From: a virus
Direction: 5' to 3' (one strand)
Virus record (IMG/VR): IMGVR_UViG_3300008952_000086
Coordinates: 1 to 48,644 of that record
Length of the DNA stretch: 48,644 bases
The notes under the pieces were generated by a model. The model saw only the letters and a list, made by a program, of their open reading frames with translations. It was not told the DNA's origin and made no database searches. Shown one piece after another: positions 1 through 8,096 of the stretch (positions are counted from its first letter, which is position 1; every line of letters starts with the position of its first letter). The position numbers were made by a program, and so were the translations under genes.

Positions 1-346
1 GAGCCATGACCGATGCTCTTTTCTCTGGATCCTTCTCTAGCGTGCGGGAAAGGATGACAGCATGGGCCGCCTCTTTGTTCCCAGACTTGATGTGCAGGTT
101 GGCCTGCGACATAGCCCAGTCGTCCTTGACCTTGTTATCTCTCCTGCCACGGGCTGTGTCGCCGTACTTCCTGATGACAGCTTCTTGCTTGGGGTATTTC
201 GACACCAAGAAGTCTTCTAGGTCAGGATCCTTCTGTAGCGAACCAAGGTCCTTCATGAAGTCGTCGTCGCCACGGAGATTCTTGGCTGCACTCATGCCTG
301 AAACAGTGCCGCCAGCCACTCCACCTGCGAATGATCCAAAGCCCAT
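1..346 (-). CDS. Ejection (internal virion) protein, gp15 position: N-terminal part
   Basis: These are the first 115 codons of a leftward gene whose remainder lies at the other end of the window (47317-48644). The frame runs off base 1 and continues at base 48644 through a His codon formed across the junction, giving one 557-residue protein. The ATG overlaps the upstream stop as TAATG. The N-terminus is glycine-rich, then charged and helical with no recognised domain. Its place after a gp14-sized protein and before a giant protein matches T7 gp15, part of the DNA-ejection core. The role is inferred from gene order only. Confidence 0.7.
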   Translation of the reverse strand, partial: MGFGSFAGGVAGGTVSGMSAAKNLRGDDDFMKDLGSLQKDPDLEDFLVSKYPKQEAVIRKYGDTARGRRDNKVKDDWAMSQANLHIKSGNKEAAHAVILSRTLEKDPEKRASVMA

Positions 347-924
347 TAGTCGAACAAAGCTCCCAGGGCTGCTACGCCCATTAGACCAAGACCAGCGGGT
401 CCCATTGCTGCGGTAAGGGCAGTCGTACCTCCAAGGCTACCAAGCCACAGGCCGAGGCCCACGCCACCCATCTTGCCGTATCCCGCCATTTCAGCCTGCT
501 CAAGTTGTTTCAGGCCGAGCGAGTGACCCATGCGGATTCGTTCCTCTTCAATGTCGAGACGACGCTCTGACAGGTCCCAATCACGCTCCAGCCTCTCTAG
601 GCCGATATCGTAGTCAGCCATAGCCTGGGTTCCGCTCTCTCGAACCTTCCGCTGCGTGGCAGCAGCCTGACCGCTGGTGTACATGCCACGCCTAGCTGAA
701 CCCCTTGCAATATCCGACTGCTGTTGACGAACCTTCTCCTCTGTTCTTCCAGCGAAGGACTCGAAAGCCCTCTGGCGCCAGTCGGAATCCTGCTCCCTCC
801 TGCGCCTATGAAAACCAGCCGGAAGCACTGACTCACCCGCTGCGTTGCGAGCTTGGTAGTCTGGGTCGTAAGGAGCGGCAACCTCCTTACCGCCTTCGTA
901 GATCCTCAACTCACCGTTTGCCAT
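346..924 (-). CDS. Probable internal virion protein, gp14-like position
   Basis: A 192-residue protein, close in size to T7 gp14 (about 196 residues), lying just before the gp15-position gene. The first two thirds is highly charged and predicted helical, with many Arg, Glu and Gln residues. The last 45 residues are rich in Gly, Ala and Leu and could insert in a membrane. T7 gp14 forms the outer-membrane part of the ejection channel, and the hydrophobic tail would suit such a role. No sequence similarity is claimed; size, composition and gene order are the basis. Its stop overlaps the next ATG. Confidence 0.55.
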   Translation of the reverse strand: MANGELRIYEGGKEVAAPYDPDYQARNAAGESVLPAGFHRRRREQDSDWRQRAFESFAGRTEEKVRQQQSDIARGSARRGMYTSGQAAATQRKVRESGTQAMADYDIGLERLERDWDLSERRLDIEEERIRMGHSLGLKQLEQAEMAGYGKMGGVGLGLWLGSLGGTTALTAAMGPAGLGLMGVAALGALFD

Positions 925-934
925 AACGCACCCC

Positions 935-1492
935 CTATGTCGCCTGATGCTGAATGTGCTGCCAGACCTTCACCGTGTGCATATTGATAGCGTCTCCACC
1001 CCCACCAGAAGTGCGCCTGGCCTGAACGGTTATGATGTCGTTGTTGACCATAGCAATAGCTGGAGACTGTGCAGTCTCGTCACGGATATCAACAGCGCCA
1101 ACAACAGTGTGGATATTCCCAACCGCGACACCGTTCTTTAGCAACTGAAACTCCCACGTTCCGCTGGCCAGGTTGCAAAAGCTCGTAATCCTAACCAGCG
1201 TGCCAGTGTACGTGTTCGTCCACTGGTCAATGTTGTACCAAACATTAGTTGTGAATGTTCCAGCAACGTAGTTGTTGGTGCTCACGCGGGAGGCGCTAAC
1301 AACCTCCTTCACCACATGGTACGGCGCTGCATACTTCGTCAGCGCCAGCCTATCGGACGAGGCGCTAGAGAAGTTGGTATTCCCAACATTCCCGTTTGCC
1401 CAGTTGGTTACAGCGGTGAAGTTGGCGTTCAGGTCGCTGCCGTCTGCGACAAGACCGTCTGCAACCACATTCGGTACAACCAAGAAAGACAT
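935..1492 (-). CDS. Tail or head fibre-like virion protein
   Basis: A 185-residue, Asn/Thr/Val-rich protein of beta-structure character. The N-terminus has the pattern DGSDLNANFTAVTNWANGNV, resembling the short 'LNANF' segment that begins many phage fibre and appendage proteins. The rest could form a beta-sandwich ending in a His/Gln-rich tail. It follows the nozzle gene directly with a TAATG overlap, so it probably attaches to the tail tip. No catalytic motif is seen. Confidence 0.55.
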   Translation of the reverse strand: MSFLVVPNVVADGLVADGSDLNANFTAVTNWANGNVGNTNFSSASSDRLALTKYAAPYHVVKEVVSASRVSTNNYVAGTFTTNVWYNIDQWTNTYTGTLVRITSFCNLASGTWEFQLLKNGVAVGNIHTVVGAVDIRDETAQSPAIAMVNNDIITVQARRTSGGGGDAINMHTVKVWQHIQHQAT

Positions 1493-3321
1493 TATTCGGA
1501 TCTCCGCTGCTTTGGGACAATCTCAAGCTGCGCTGCGTACAACGAAGCACCGCCAACGTTTGCCCCAGAGTCACCGCACGACACCTCAAGAAACAGGCCG
1601 ACGTGCTTTCCCGTCACGGGGATTGTAGCAGCACCAACAGCGCCAGGACCAGCAACAACGCCAGATCCGTCGCGAAGCCCCACCGGCCTCTTTAGGGGCT
1701 TGTCCCCCCTGTATTGGGTCCCATCGGCCCAATCGAATCCATTGTACGCAGGGGACCGATCAAGAAGTGTGATCGTGTTGTTCTGCTGGAGCCTGTCATC
1801 ATCAGACACAGGGTCAACCGTCATGCTCTTGGCGGATACCTCCGAGGTGATGACCCAGGCACGACGGGGACGCATGGAGCTAGCGTCGTACAGGTTCACC
1901 GGGGCCGACAACCACGCACAGTGGACGTCTCTGGTCTCGTCAGAGATTCCGGTCTCCAACCACAAACGCTGCAACTGGTCTGCGGTAGGTGTAGGACGCG
2001 CACCATGCACAAGCTCTCCTCCATCAGTATCGAGGATGGTAACAGCATCCCATAGCGGCCTCGGGTCGTCGTCGTCCGCATCAGCCAGCCTGATCTCCCA
2101 AGGGAACCAAGAGTTCCTGTCGAGACGATACTCAAAGATGCGATTGGTGAACACACGGTTTGGGTTCACAAAGCCACGCAACTCCTGGCCGCCGTGATCG
2201 GCAAACATCAGGACGTAACGTCTGTCAGTGGCGTTGTAGTAACTGGTTATCCTTCCAGTTGCACACTGCTCCTCGTGGATGATGCCACGGCTTCTACGGT
2301 CAGAAATGTCCGTTATCGCCTGGCCCTGGAGACTATAGACGTGGCCACCCTCGCTCAGGAAGATCACGCCACGCCCTACAGACTGAATAGACCCGTGCGA
2401 AATACAGCCGATACCCTTCGTCAGCTTTACCTGCTGCTCCTCGCCAGGGATGCCGACATCAAGGAGAACGTAAACCTCTCTCCTAGTGAACACGTAGAGA
2501 AACGGTCCAGCAGACGCTAGGCCGGTGATATCAGACGTGGCATCAGAAACAGTGAACGTGTTTGCAGCCGGCCAACCGTTCGGGTCGTCCATGTTTGAGT
2601 ACCAAACACGCTGTGGGTCGTTTGGGTTTCCAGCAACAAAGAGACGGTTCTGGTGGGAAACACAGAAGGCCGATAGAAGCGGAGAATCAGCAGCATCAGC
2701 AGCAACGTCATACGGTCCAGGGTCGTCACCGACTGCGTATGGAGTCTCCACCCTGTCAATCATCTGCAACTGCTGAACACGGAGACCATGAGCAACGGCC
2801 TGGTCAACATCGTCCTCAATCTGGATCGCCCTAAAACCAGGGAAGGTCAAGACAAGGGACCTTGCGAATTGGACGCTTGCAGACCTCTTGCCGAAAACTG
2901 ACGTGATCGGATTGAGCCAACTGTAGTTCAAGATTCCGCCAGGACTATTCTCCATCTGCCTGGCGTCATATATGAGTATATCGTCGTCCTGGGTTCCACG
3001 CTTTATGGCGTGAGGAATCAGGTAGATATTCTTTCGCCCGTGAAAGACATGCAGCTTGACGTCGATGATCTCGCTGCTGCCGCCGGGCCAATCAAGGATG
3101 GCTGGGGAGTTCTCTAGGACGTTGGGCGGATTGTTGTGGTCGAGTCGGTAGGCTCTCGCCTCTTCAATGCCCGGCCTGTTTACAATCCGGTCGCCCTCTT
3201 TGGCTGCAGTCCAGTTGGACAGCCTGTCGGCGTCTCCAGGTTTCTGTATGGAGCGATCCTCCATCAGAGAACGAGTGACAGGACCCAGCGTGACTATCTG
3301 GTGCTGGGGTCCGACGGGCAT
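1492..3321 (-). CDS. Tail nozzle / tail stabilisation protein (P22 gp10- or T7 gp12-like)
   Basis: A 609-residue protein with the signature of podovirus nozzle proteins. It has repeated beta-rich blades and the segment NRLFVAGNPNDPQRVWYSNM near the middle, the usual 'NRLF-(V/A)-G ... v-yS' motif of beta-propeller tail-stabilisation proteins. The product caps the short tail and holds DNA in the head. It lies downstream of the connector gene, as in P22 and T7. It starts at an ATG immediately after the stop of the lysine-rich gene. Confidence 0.8.
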   Translation of the reverse strand: MPVGPQHQIVTLGPVTRSLMEDRSIQKPGDADRLSNWTAAKEGDRIVNRPGIEEARAYRLDHNNPPNVLENSPAILDWPGGSSEIIDVKLHVFHGRKNIYLIPHAIKRGTQDDDILIYDARQMENSPGGILNYSWLNPITSVFGKRSASVQFARSLVLTFPGFRAIQIEDDVDQAVAHGLRVQQLQMIDRVETPYAVGDDPGPYDVAADAADSPLLSAFCVSHQNRLFVAGNPNDPQRVWYSNMDDPNGWPAANTFTVSDATSDITGLASAGPFLYVFTRREVYVLLDVGIPGEEQQVKLTKGIGCISHGSIQSVGRGVIFLSEGGHVYSLQGQAITDISDRRSRGIIHEEQCATGRITSYYNATDRRYVLMFADHGGQELRGFVNPNRVFTNRIFEYRLDRNSWFPWEIRLADADDDDPRPLWDAVTILDTDGGELVHGARPTPTADQLQRLWLETGISDETRDVHCAWLSAPVNLYDASSMRPRRAWVITSEVSAKSMTVDPVSDDDRLQQNNTITLLDRSPAYNGFDWADGTQYRGDKPLKRPVGLRDGSGVVAGPGAVGAATIPVTGKHVGLFLEVSCGDSGANVGGASLYAAQLEIVPKQRRSE

Positions 3322-3867
3322 CTACTTCTTCTTCTTCTTCTTCTTCTTCTTGGCGTAAGCCTTCATGGACTCGCCAGTTCGAGCAGCCTTGCCCACCTTG
3401 TCGCTCTTGGCGGCCCTTGTCTCTCTAATGGCAGACACCTCTCTGCGGCGAGCACTGGCCTCGTCAGCCGTTGCCTTCTTGAGATTCTTCTTTGCTGCTG
3501 CGTGTCTTGCCCTGCTCTCTCCGCGGGAGGCCGCCCTTGTGGCTGAATCGGCGTGGTCTGGTTTCTTTACAAGAGGACGAAGAACAGAACCTGTTCTGTG
3601 GATCCTCTCTTGAAAATCCTCTGCCCTCGACTCACGGTTAGCGATGTCGGAGTAGTATTTGTAAACGCCTTTAGCTTGAGTTGCTCGCTTCTTGCTCTTG
3701 GCGGCCTTTGTTCCGGCAGCGCGTGCCTTTCTGCGCTTCTCATTAGCCTTGGCGATCTTCTTCTTGGAGGCGTCGGACACTCGCTTTTGTACGGACTTCT
3801 TCTTCGGCTTCTTGTCTTCCTCGCCGTTCCAGTACGAGAAGCCAGAATGTCCAGGCTTGTGAGCCAT
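3322..3867 (-). CDS. Highly basic lysine/arginine-rich protein with poly-Lys tail
   Basis: A 181-residue protein made mostly of Lys, Arg, Ala, Ser and Glu, probably helical, ending in nine lysines encoded by a run of AAG triplets. It lies between the connector and nozzle genes and is coupled to the 38-residue Lys-rich gene by a TAATG overlap. It may bind or condense DNA in the virion, but the composition only suggests this. No enzyme domain is seen. Confidence 0.6.
   Translation of the reverse strand: MAHKPGHSGFSYWNGEEDKKPKKKSVQKRVSDASKKKIAKANEKRRKARAAGTKAAKSKKRATQAKGVYKYYSDIANRESRAEDFQERIHRTGSVLRPLVKKPDHADSATRAASRGESRARHAAAKKNLKKATADEASARRREVSAIRETRAAKSDKVGKAARTGESMKAYAKKKKKKKKK
3325..3351 (-). 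repeat. (AAG)9 trinucleotide tract encoding C-terminal Lys9
   Basis: Nine perfect AAG codons stand directly before the TAG stop of the basic protein. A slippage-prone tract like this can change the length of the lysine tail without a frameshift. Confidence 0.9.
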
Positions 3868-3983
3868 TACTTCCCCCGTTTCTTCTTGGGCTTCGCCTTC
3901 TTCTTGAGCTTGGCAGCGGCCTTCTTTGCCGCAGCCTTGCCCTTGTCAGTATAGGCGTAGTGCTTTCCGCCGACCTTGGGCAT
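3867..3983 (-). CDS. Small Lys/Ala-rich basic protein (38 aa)
   Basis: The ATG at 3983 overlaps the stop of the upstream gene (TAATG), and its TAA overlaps the ATG of the next gene. The product starts MPKVGGKHYAYT and then becomes almost entirely Lys and Ala, like a histone tail. Tiny basic proteins like this are common between head-tail genes of phages, but their function is unknown. Tight coupling on both sides is the main support. Confidence 0.65.
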   Translation of the reverse strand: MPKVGGKHYAYTDKGKAAAKKAAAKLKKKAKPKKKRGK

Positions 3984-4432
3984 TAGTTCAACTCCCGCAA
4001 CGCTTCAAGGATGTCGGCCCGGGAACGAGGGAGGGGGCTACCAATGTAGTCCCTGGCGAAACTGCGAAACTCGTTCCAGTTCTCGATTCCCATAGCCTTC
4101 TCAAGAACGCTTCCAGCGGCAGCCTCGGTCGGCTCAACATCGGAGGTCTTGGCCTTCGCCTTCTTGGGCTTCTCCGTCTCGCTGGCACCAGAGGGGTCCT
4201 TTTCGTACTTGGCAGCACGCTCCTGCAGGACCTCCTCCACCATACTGTCATCCACATCAAACAAGGCGAGACCAAGGTCAACAGCACCCTTCTGCTGATA
4301 GTACCTCCACTGCGGGTCGCTGATCTGCTGCGGCTTGAAAGGCAAGAACTCCATACGAACCCCCTCGCACATCAAACGCAACGTGGGAGCCTTCATGGAA
4401 GAGTTGTTCGGGTTGTAGATAACGAAAGGCAT
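3983..4432 (-). CDS. Head-tail region protein of unknown function (149 aa)
   Basis: A 149-residue protein with an N-terminal globular half ending around 'QWRYYQQKG', a Lys/Ala/Glu-rich linker near residue 95, and a short helical C-terminus. A GGAG ribosome site stands before the ATG at 4432. It lies between the connector gene and the basic proteins and is probably a minor virion or assembly protein. No family was recognised. Confidence 0.6.
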   Translation of the reverse strand: MPFVIYNPNNSSMKAPTLRLMCEGVRMEFLPFKPQQISDPQWRYYQQKGAVDLGLALFDVDDSMVEEVLQERAAKYEKDPSGASETEKPKKAKAKTSDVEPTEAAAGSVLEKAMGIENWNEFRSFARDYIGSPLPRSRADILEALRELN

Positions 4433-4443
4433 GAGAATCTCCG

Positions 4444-5166
4444 CTAGACCGCTCCACGTCCTCCGGTGAAGTCGGAATCGGTCGCTTGAATGTAGTCAGG
4501 CTCCGAGGAGTTGCGCTCCTCGTATGAGCGAATCATCGCATCTGACAGGCTGGACTGCAGTGCCCCAAGGTTCATCAGTGCGTCACCAACAGCCTCGCGA
4601 GCCAAGATGGCGGCATCAATGGCAATCAGGCGGTTGAAGTACGTGAACTCCGGTCTCTGCAGGTCACCGTTAGGTGCAACAGGGAATGGCTTGAAAGGCG
4701 TGATGACGTTTAGACGAAGGTTCAGGTCCTGATTTGGCCGCCTAATGATCCAAAACTCCCTGGCCTTATACGACCAGTAGAACCCGACGTCACGCCTGGA
4801 AGCTGCCACCCGTGTCCCGGAAGAAGGTAGAACCTCGTTCCTTCTAATCCAGGGACAATAGGCAACCTCGACAGGGTCGGACGCATCCTGAACATCCTCA
4901 ACGAACACCCACTCCTGGACGTCGAACTCGGCGTTGCCGACTGCCGCTGCAATCTGATCATAGGTTACAAAGTCAGCGTTTGCCGGAAACGTGAAGTCAT
5001 ACGTCTTTACAAAGTCCAGGCGATGAAGAGAGATAATCTGCGCTCGGCGGATCTCGTAGGCAACGTTGATAAACTCATCAAGAGTCGCATCGGTCCACGT
5101 TTCAGCAGCAGCCTCGTCAAGGAACCGTCTACAGACGCGGCGAATCTCGCCCTTCGTCATGCTCAC
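4444..5166 (-). CDS. Head-to-tail connector / adaptor (P22 gp4- or T7 gp11-like)
   Basis: A 240-residue protein whose N-terminus (TKGEIRRVCRRFLDEAAAETWTD and a following 'FINVAYEIRRAQI' stretch) has the layout of podovirus adaptors, which form the ring between portal and nozzle. Helical ends flank a beta-rich middle. The gene order coat, 229-residue protein, adaptor, nozzle agrees. The start may be GTG at 5166, overlapping the upstream stop as GTGA, or ATG at 5160. Neither has a clear ribosome site. Confidence 0.65.
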   Translation of the reverse strand: MSMTKGEIRRVCRRFLDEAAAETWTDATLDEFINVAYEIRRAQIISLHRLDFVKTYDFTFPANADFVTYDQIAAAVGNAEFDVQEWVFVEDVQDASDPVEVAYCPWIRRNEVLPSSGTRVAASRRDVGFYWSYKAREFWIIRRPNQDLNLRLNVITPFKPFPVAPNGDLQRPEFTYFNRLIAIDAAILAREAVGDALMNLGALQSSLSDAMIRSYEERNSSEPDYIQATDSDFTGGRGAV

Positions 5167-5852
5167 TTCGGCATCTGCACTGTTACTGCAGGTTCAGGAG
5201 CAGGGGCGGTAAACGCAACGCCAGGAAGGCCCTGCTCGCTTCTCTCATCGTCCCTGTAGAGCTTTGCCTTTTCATTCACATCAACGCCCCGATTCATTGG
5301 GCTATCGGCGTGAGACACTGCCTTGCGGAACAGCTTTGTATCAACCTGATCGAAGGCATCGCCTGTCCCCTGGCGGGACTTTGCCTCGCGCTCAATCCTG
5401 TCAACAAGACTGGCAATGCCAGAGTGGGGCCGTGAATCACCCATCATAATGCGAAGGATAACCCGCTCATCCAACGGTCCCTGCTCTGGCCCCCACTCCA
5501 TGATGGGCACAAGGCCCATCGATCGCCACCGTAGATCCTGAGACAGGGTGGCACGAAGCAGGGCACGCTCATCGGCATTCTCGACGGCCCCGTACCAGTT
5601 CTCCGGGTCGTGCCAATGATGGCTGCTACCAATCCCCGTTCGGCTGATGTGGTTCCGGTAGAACACGTATCGACGTGTCATCCTGTTCCACATCACCCGC
5701 ATTTCAGGGATGTACCTACGAAGGCTCCGCCTGAACGTCGGACAAACGTAGCCGTCATGTTGAACTGTGAGTCGAGCCAGTGGTCCTGATAAGGACGCAG
5801 ACCGACCGCCGAAGTGCCCGGGTGTACCAAGAAAATCGGCGGTCGGTTGCAT
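5163..5852 (-). CDS. Unknown head-region protein (229 aa)
   Basis: Directly downstream of the coat gene with a 3-base gap. The product has an Arg/Tyr/Trp/His-rich N-terminal half with many aromatic residues around positions 50-90. A charged helical stretch follows, then a Pro/Ala-rich end. No known family is recognised. Its position suggests a head-completion or scaffold-like role. A GGTAGG stretch precedes the ATG. Confidence 0.55.
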   Translation of the reverse strand: MQPTADFLGTPGHFGGRSASLSGPLARLTVQHDGYVCPTFRRSLRRYIPEMRVMWNRMTRRYVFYRNHISRTGIGSSHHWHDPENWYGAVENADERALLRATLSQDLRWRSMGLVPIMEWGPEQGPLDERVILRIMMGDSRPHSGIASLVDRIEREAKSRQGTGDAFDQVDTKLFRKAVSHADSPMNRGVDVNEKAKLYRDDERSEQGLPGVAFTAPAPEPAVTVQMPK

Positions 5853-5855
5853 GAC

Positions 5856-7145
5856 CTACCAGCTAGTCAGGAAGTTCACACCGCCGCCCATGTCGGGGTC
5901 GATGTCCAGAGCGCCCAACTCCGAGTGGCTGTTCGGAGCGTTGGTGCCCATGTTCCCAATCCACTTGAAGTAGCCCCACAGCGGGTCGGTCCGACCCGTC
6001 CGACGGAAGCCCGAGCCGTCCTCGTCCGCGATGCGGAACGGCACCAAGTCCAGGCGGAAGATATTGGCCTTCGACTGGAAGTAGATGGTGCGAGCCGGGT
6101 GGAAGTCGAACCCGAGGAACTGCAACTCACGCGAGCCCGTAAAGAACTCGAAGTGACCGAAGCCCGCCGGGTACAACGTGCCGCCCATCTTGGGCATGAA
6201 CCGACGGTCGTCCTTGAGCAGCTTCGACAGGTGGGCAGCAATGGACGTGTGGGTCGTCGCAAAGTCGAGGTCCCCAGGGGAGCGCATCGACTGACGAGCC
6301 ACGTGGTCCATCAGCAAGTCCTCGGTCAAAGGCCGAACCACGCCACCGTTGGTGTCCAGATAACCCTGGGTGATAGTGGTCACCGTACGGTCAACGTTCT
6401 GGAAGGTGGCAGGGCTGTTGGTGCCGTCGTCGATGATGGCACGCAACCCGGTCATGCTCTGGTTGTACGTCCCCGTCTGGACAATCCAGTCGTTGGCGAC
6501 AACAGCAGCACCACCAACACCCTGGACAGTGATGCGGTTCCGGTTGACATGAGCAGTCACCGGGAGGTTCGCACCACCGGCCCGAACGGCGCCGTTGGCA
6601 GGGTTGATGAAGTCGACACGGAGCCCCACAGGGAGGTCCCACGCCCCGATGCTCTGGTAGTCCAGGGCGGCCGGGGTGAGGTCAACATCGTTTCCACCGA
6701 GAAGCCCACCGGCCCCGACCGTCCCAAGGACGCCGCGAACAGTGCCGAGAACAGCCTTGTCGAGCCGCAGCTTCGCAGACTCGGTTGCGTTCTCGAAGGT
6801 CTCCCGGGCCGCCGAAGCAAAGCTCACATCATCACCGGCCTCCGAGGCATACAGCGCACGGGTGGTCAGAGCGAAGGGGCTAGCCAGGTCAACCACGTCC
6901 ACCTGGAACTCGGTGTACGTCGGCTCGTCCTCGACCGGAATCGTGTCGGTCTCCAAGTTGAGGAACTGCGCCGCATAACCACGAGAGGTGTGGATGGGGA
7001 CTCGGAAATACTTACCGCCAGCGTCATACCGAGCGGAGGGGTTCTCCAGGTAGGCGGTGTAGGCAAGCGATTGACGCCGAACCAGAGACACAGCCGCAGG
7101 GGCAAGGTTCTCGTTCAGCAGGTTCTGCATTTGAGCAAAGTTCAT
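5856..7145 (-). CDS. Major capsid protein (HK97-fold expected)
   Basis: A 429-residue protein immediately downstream of the scaffold gene, very close in size to the P22 coat protein (430). The N-terminal arm is helical (FAQMQNLLNENLAPAAVSLV). A beta-rich 'E-loop'-like region follows at about 45-85, then a spine-helix-like segment (ASAARETFENATESAKLRLDK). The end (DMGGGVNFLTSW) is a Gly-rich beta strand. The ATG at 7145 is preferred over TTG at 7151 because GGAGAA lies at the right distance. The call rests on gene order and overall layout. Confidence 0.8.
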   Translation of the reverse strand: MNFAQMQNLLNENLAPAAVSLVRRQSLAYTAYLENPSARYDAGGKYFRVPIHTSRGYAAQFLNLETDTIPVEDEPTYTEFQVDVVDLASPFALTTRALYASEAGDDVSFASAARETFENATESAKLRLDKAVLGTVRGVLGTVGAGGLLGGNDVDLTPAALDYQSIGAWDLPVGLRVDFINPANGAVRAGGANLPVTAHVNRNRITVQGVGGAAVVANDWIVQTGTYNQSMTGLRAIIDDGTNSPATFQNVDRTVTTITQGYLDTNGGVVRPLTEDLLMDHVARQSMRSPGDLDFATTHTSIAAHLSKLLKDDRRFMPKMGGTLYPAGFGHFEFFTGSRELQFLGFDFHPARTIYFQSKANIFRLDLVPFRIADEDGSGFRRTGRTDPLWGYFKWIGNMGTNAPNSHSELGALDIDPDMGGGVNFLTSW

Positions 7146-7178
7146 GACCAATTCTCCACGCTATTGAGGCACGTACCG

Positions 7179-7964
7179 TTAGCCTCGTTTCATCCTCTGC
7201 AGAGCTTCAACAGTGGCCTCTTCCGCCTTCTGCCAAAGATCCTTGTGAGGAACTTCCGAAAAATCGACCGGAGTTGGCGGCGTGGGAGTAGGCAGCTTCC
7301 CTCCCGTTTCTCCAGCCATACGTCCTGCTTCCGCTGCCTGCTTGGAGCGATTCTGCTCCGACTCTCTGATCGCCTCGACCTTCTCAAACTCCTTGTTGTA
7401 GAAGTTCTTGACGACCTCCTTCACGTCACGACCAAAACGCCCATCGACGTTTCCGACGATACGAGCGTAAATGTCGCCCTCCTCGATGTTTATGGGGAGG
7501 CCCTGTTCAGAGGCACGAGAGTTAGCCTCCGAAACATAGCGGCGAACCTCCGATTCCATTTCCATCTTCCTGACAAGGTTGGTTGCGCTCTGCGCCTCCT
7601 CCTTTGCCTTTTTTGCGCTGCGCTCTAGCTGAATAAAGCGCCGCTCATCCTCATCAAGGTCCGGATCATCAAGGATGTCCGGAGCAGCAGCGGTGGGCTG
7701 GGCACGGGACTGGTCAACCGATCGACGGTATTCAGCAGCCCACTCCCGCTCACGCTTCTCTGCCTCCTCCACTCGGACCTCAAGGTCTCGTCTCTTCTTC
7801 CGAAGCTCGTCAACCACATGCCTCGGAACCATTCCAGTGTCTCCACCAGAATCGGCATCGGACGAGGCGACCCCGTTACTTCCAGTGGAGCCATTAGTCT
7901 GCTCCACCGCTGGGGCCGCCTCGTTCGAGTGCCTAGGGACTTCCAAATCGCCGGTCACGTCCAT
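7179..7964 (-). CDS. Capsid scaffolding protein
   Basis: A 261-residue acidic, helical protein between portal and coat genes, the standard scaffold position. It has a disordered Ser/Gly/Thr-rich first 45 residues and a charged coiled-coil region at about 50-95 (VVDELRKKRRDLEVRVEEAEK). A second helical region follows, and a short basic C-terminal helix ends QRMKRG. That helix resembles the coat-binding ends of other scaffolds. GGGAGG precedes the ATG. It probably directs procapsid assembly and leaves before packaging. Confidence 0.75.
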   Translation of the reverse strand: MDVTGDLEVPRHSNEAAPAVEQTNGSTGSNGVASSDADSGGDTGMVPRHVVDELRKKRRDLEVRVEEAEKREREWAAEYRRSVDQSRAQPTAAAPDILDDPDLDEDERRFIQLERSAKKAKEEAQSATNLVRKMEMESEVRRYVSEANSRASEQGLPINIEEGDIYARIVGNVDGRFGRDVKEVVKNFYNKEFEKVEAIRESEQNRSKQAAEAGRMAGETGGKLPTPTPPTPVDFSEVPHKDLWQKAEEATVEALQRMKRG

Positions 7965-8086
7965 AGCAAACCTCCCAAGGAAGGATTCGGTACGTTTTTC
8001 ATTCCACGACTAGCCAAGGTCATGCGGTAGTGGCCGCAAATACACTTGTTTCGACCTTTGGATCGTGGCGGGAGAATCGGCTCCAT
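7955..8086 (-). CDS. Possible small Cys-containing protein (43 aa)
   Basis: A short ORF fills the gap between portal and scaffold and overlaps the scaffold start by 10 bases. The product contains KCICGHYRM, a possible half of a metal site, within a basic sequence. An AGGA stretch lies only three bases before the ATG, which is closer than ideal. The otherwise tight packing of the operon is the main argument that it is real. Confidence 0.4.
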   Translation of the reverse strand: MEPILPPRSKGRNKCICGHYRMTLASRGMKNVPNPSLGGLLWT

Positions 8087-8096
8087 CCTTCCTCGT

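Noticed and set aside
5814-7628. Long rightward open frame (604 codons) antisense to the coat gene
   Set aside because: It mirrors the coat and scaffold genes; Val/Arg/Gly-rich text without a ribosome site; typical GC-rich antisense shadow.
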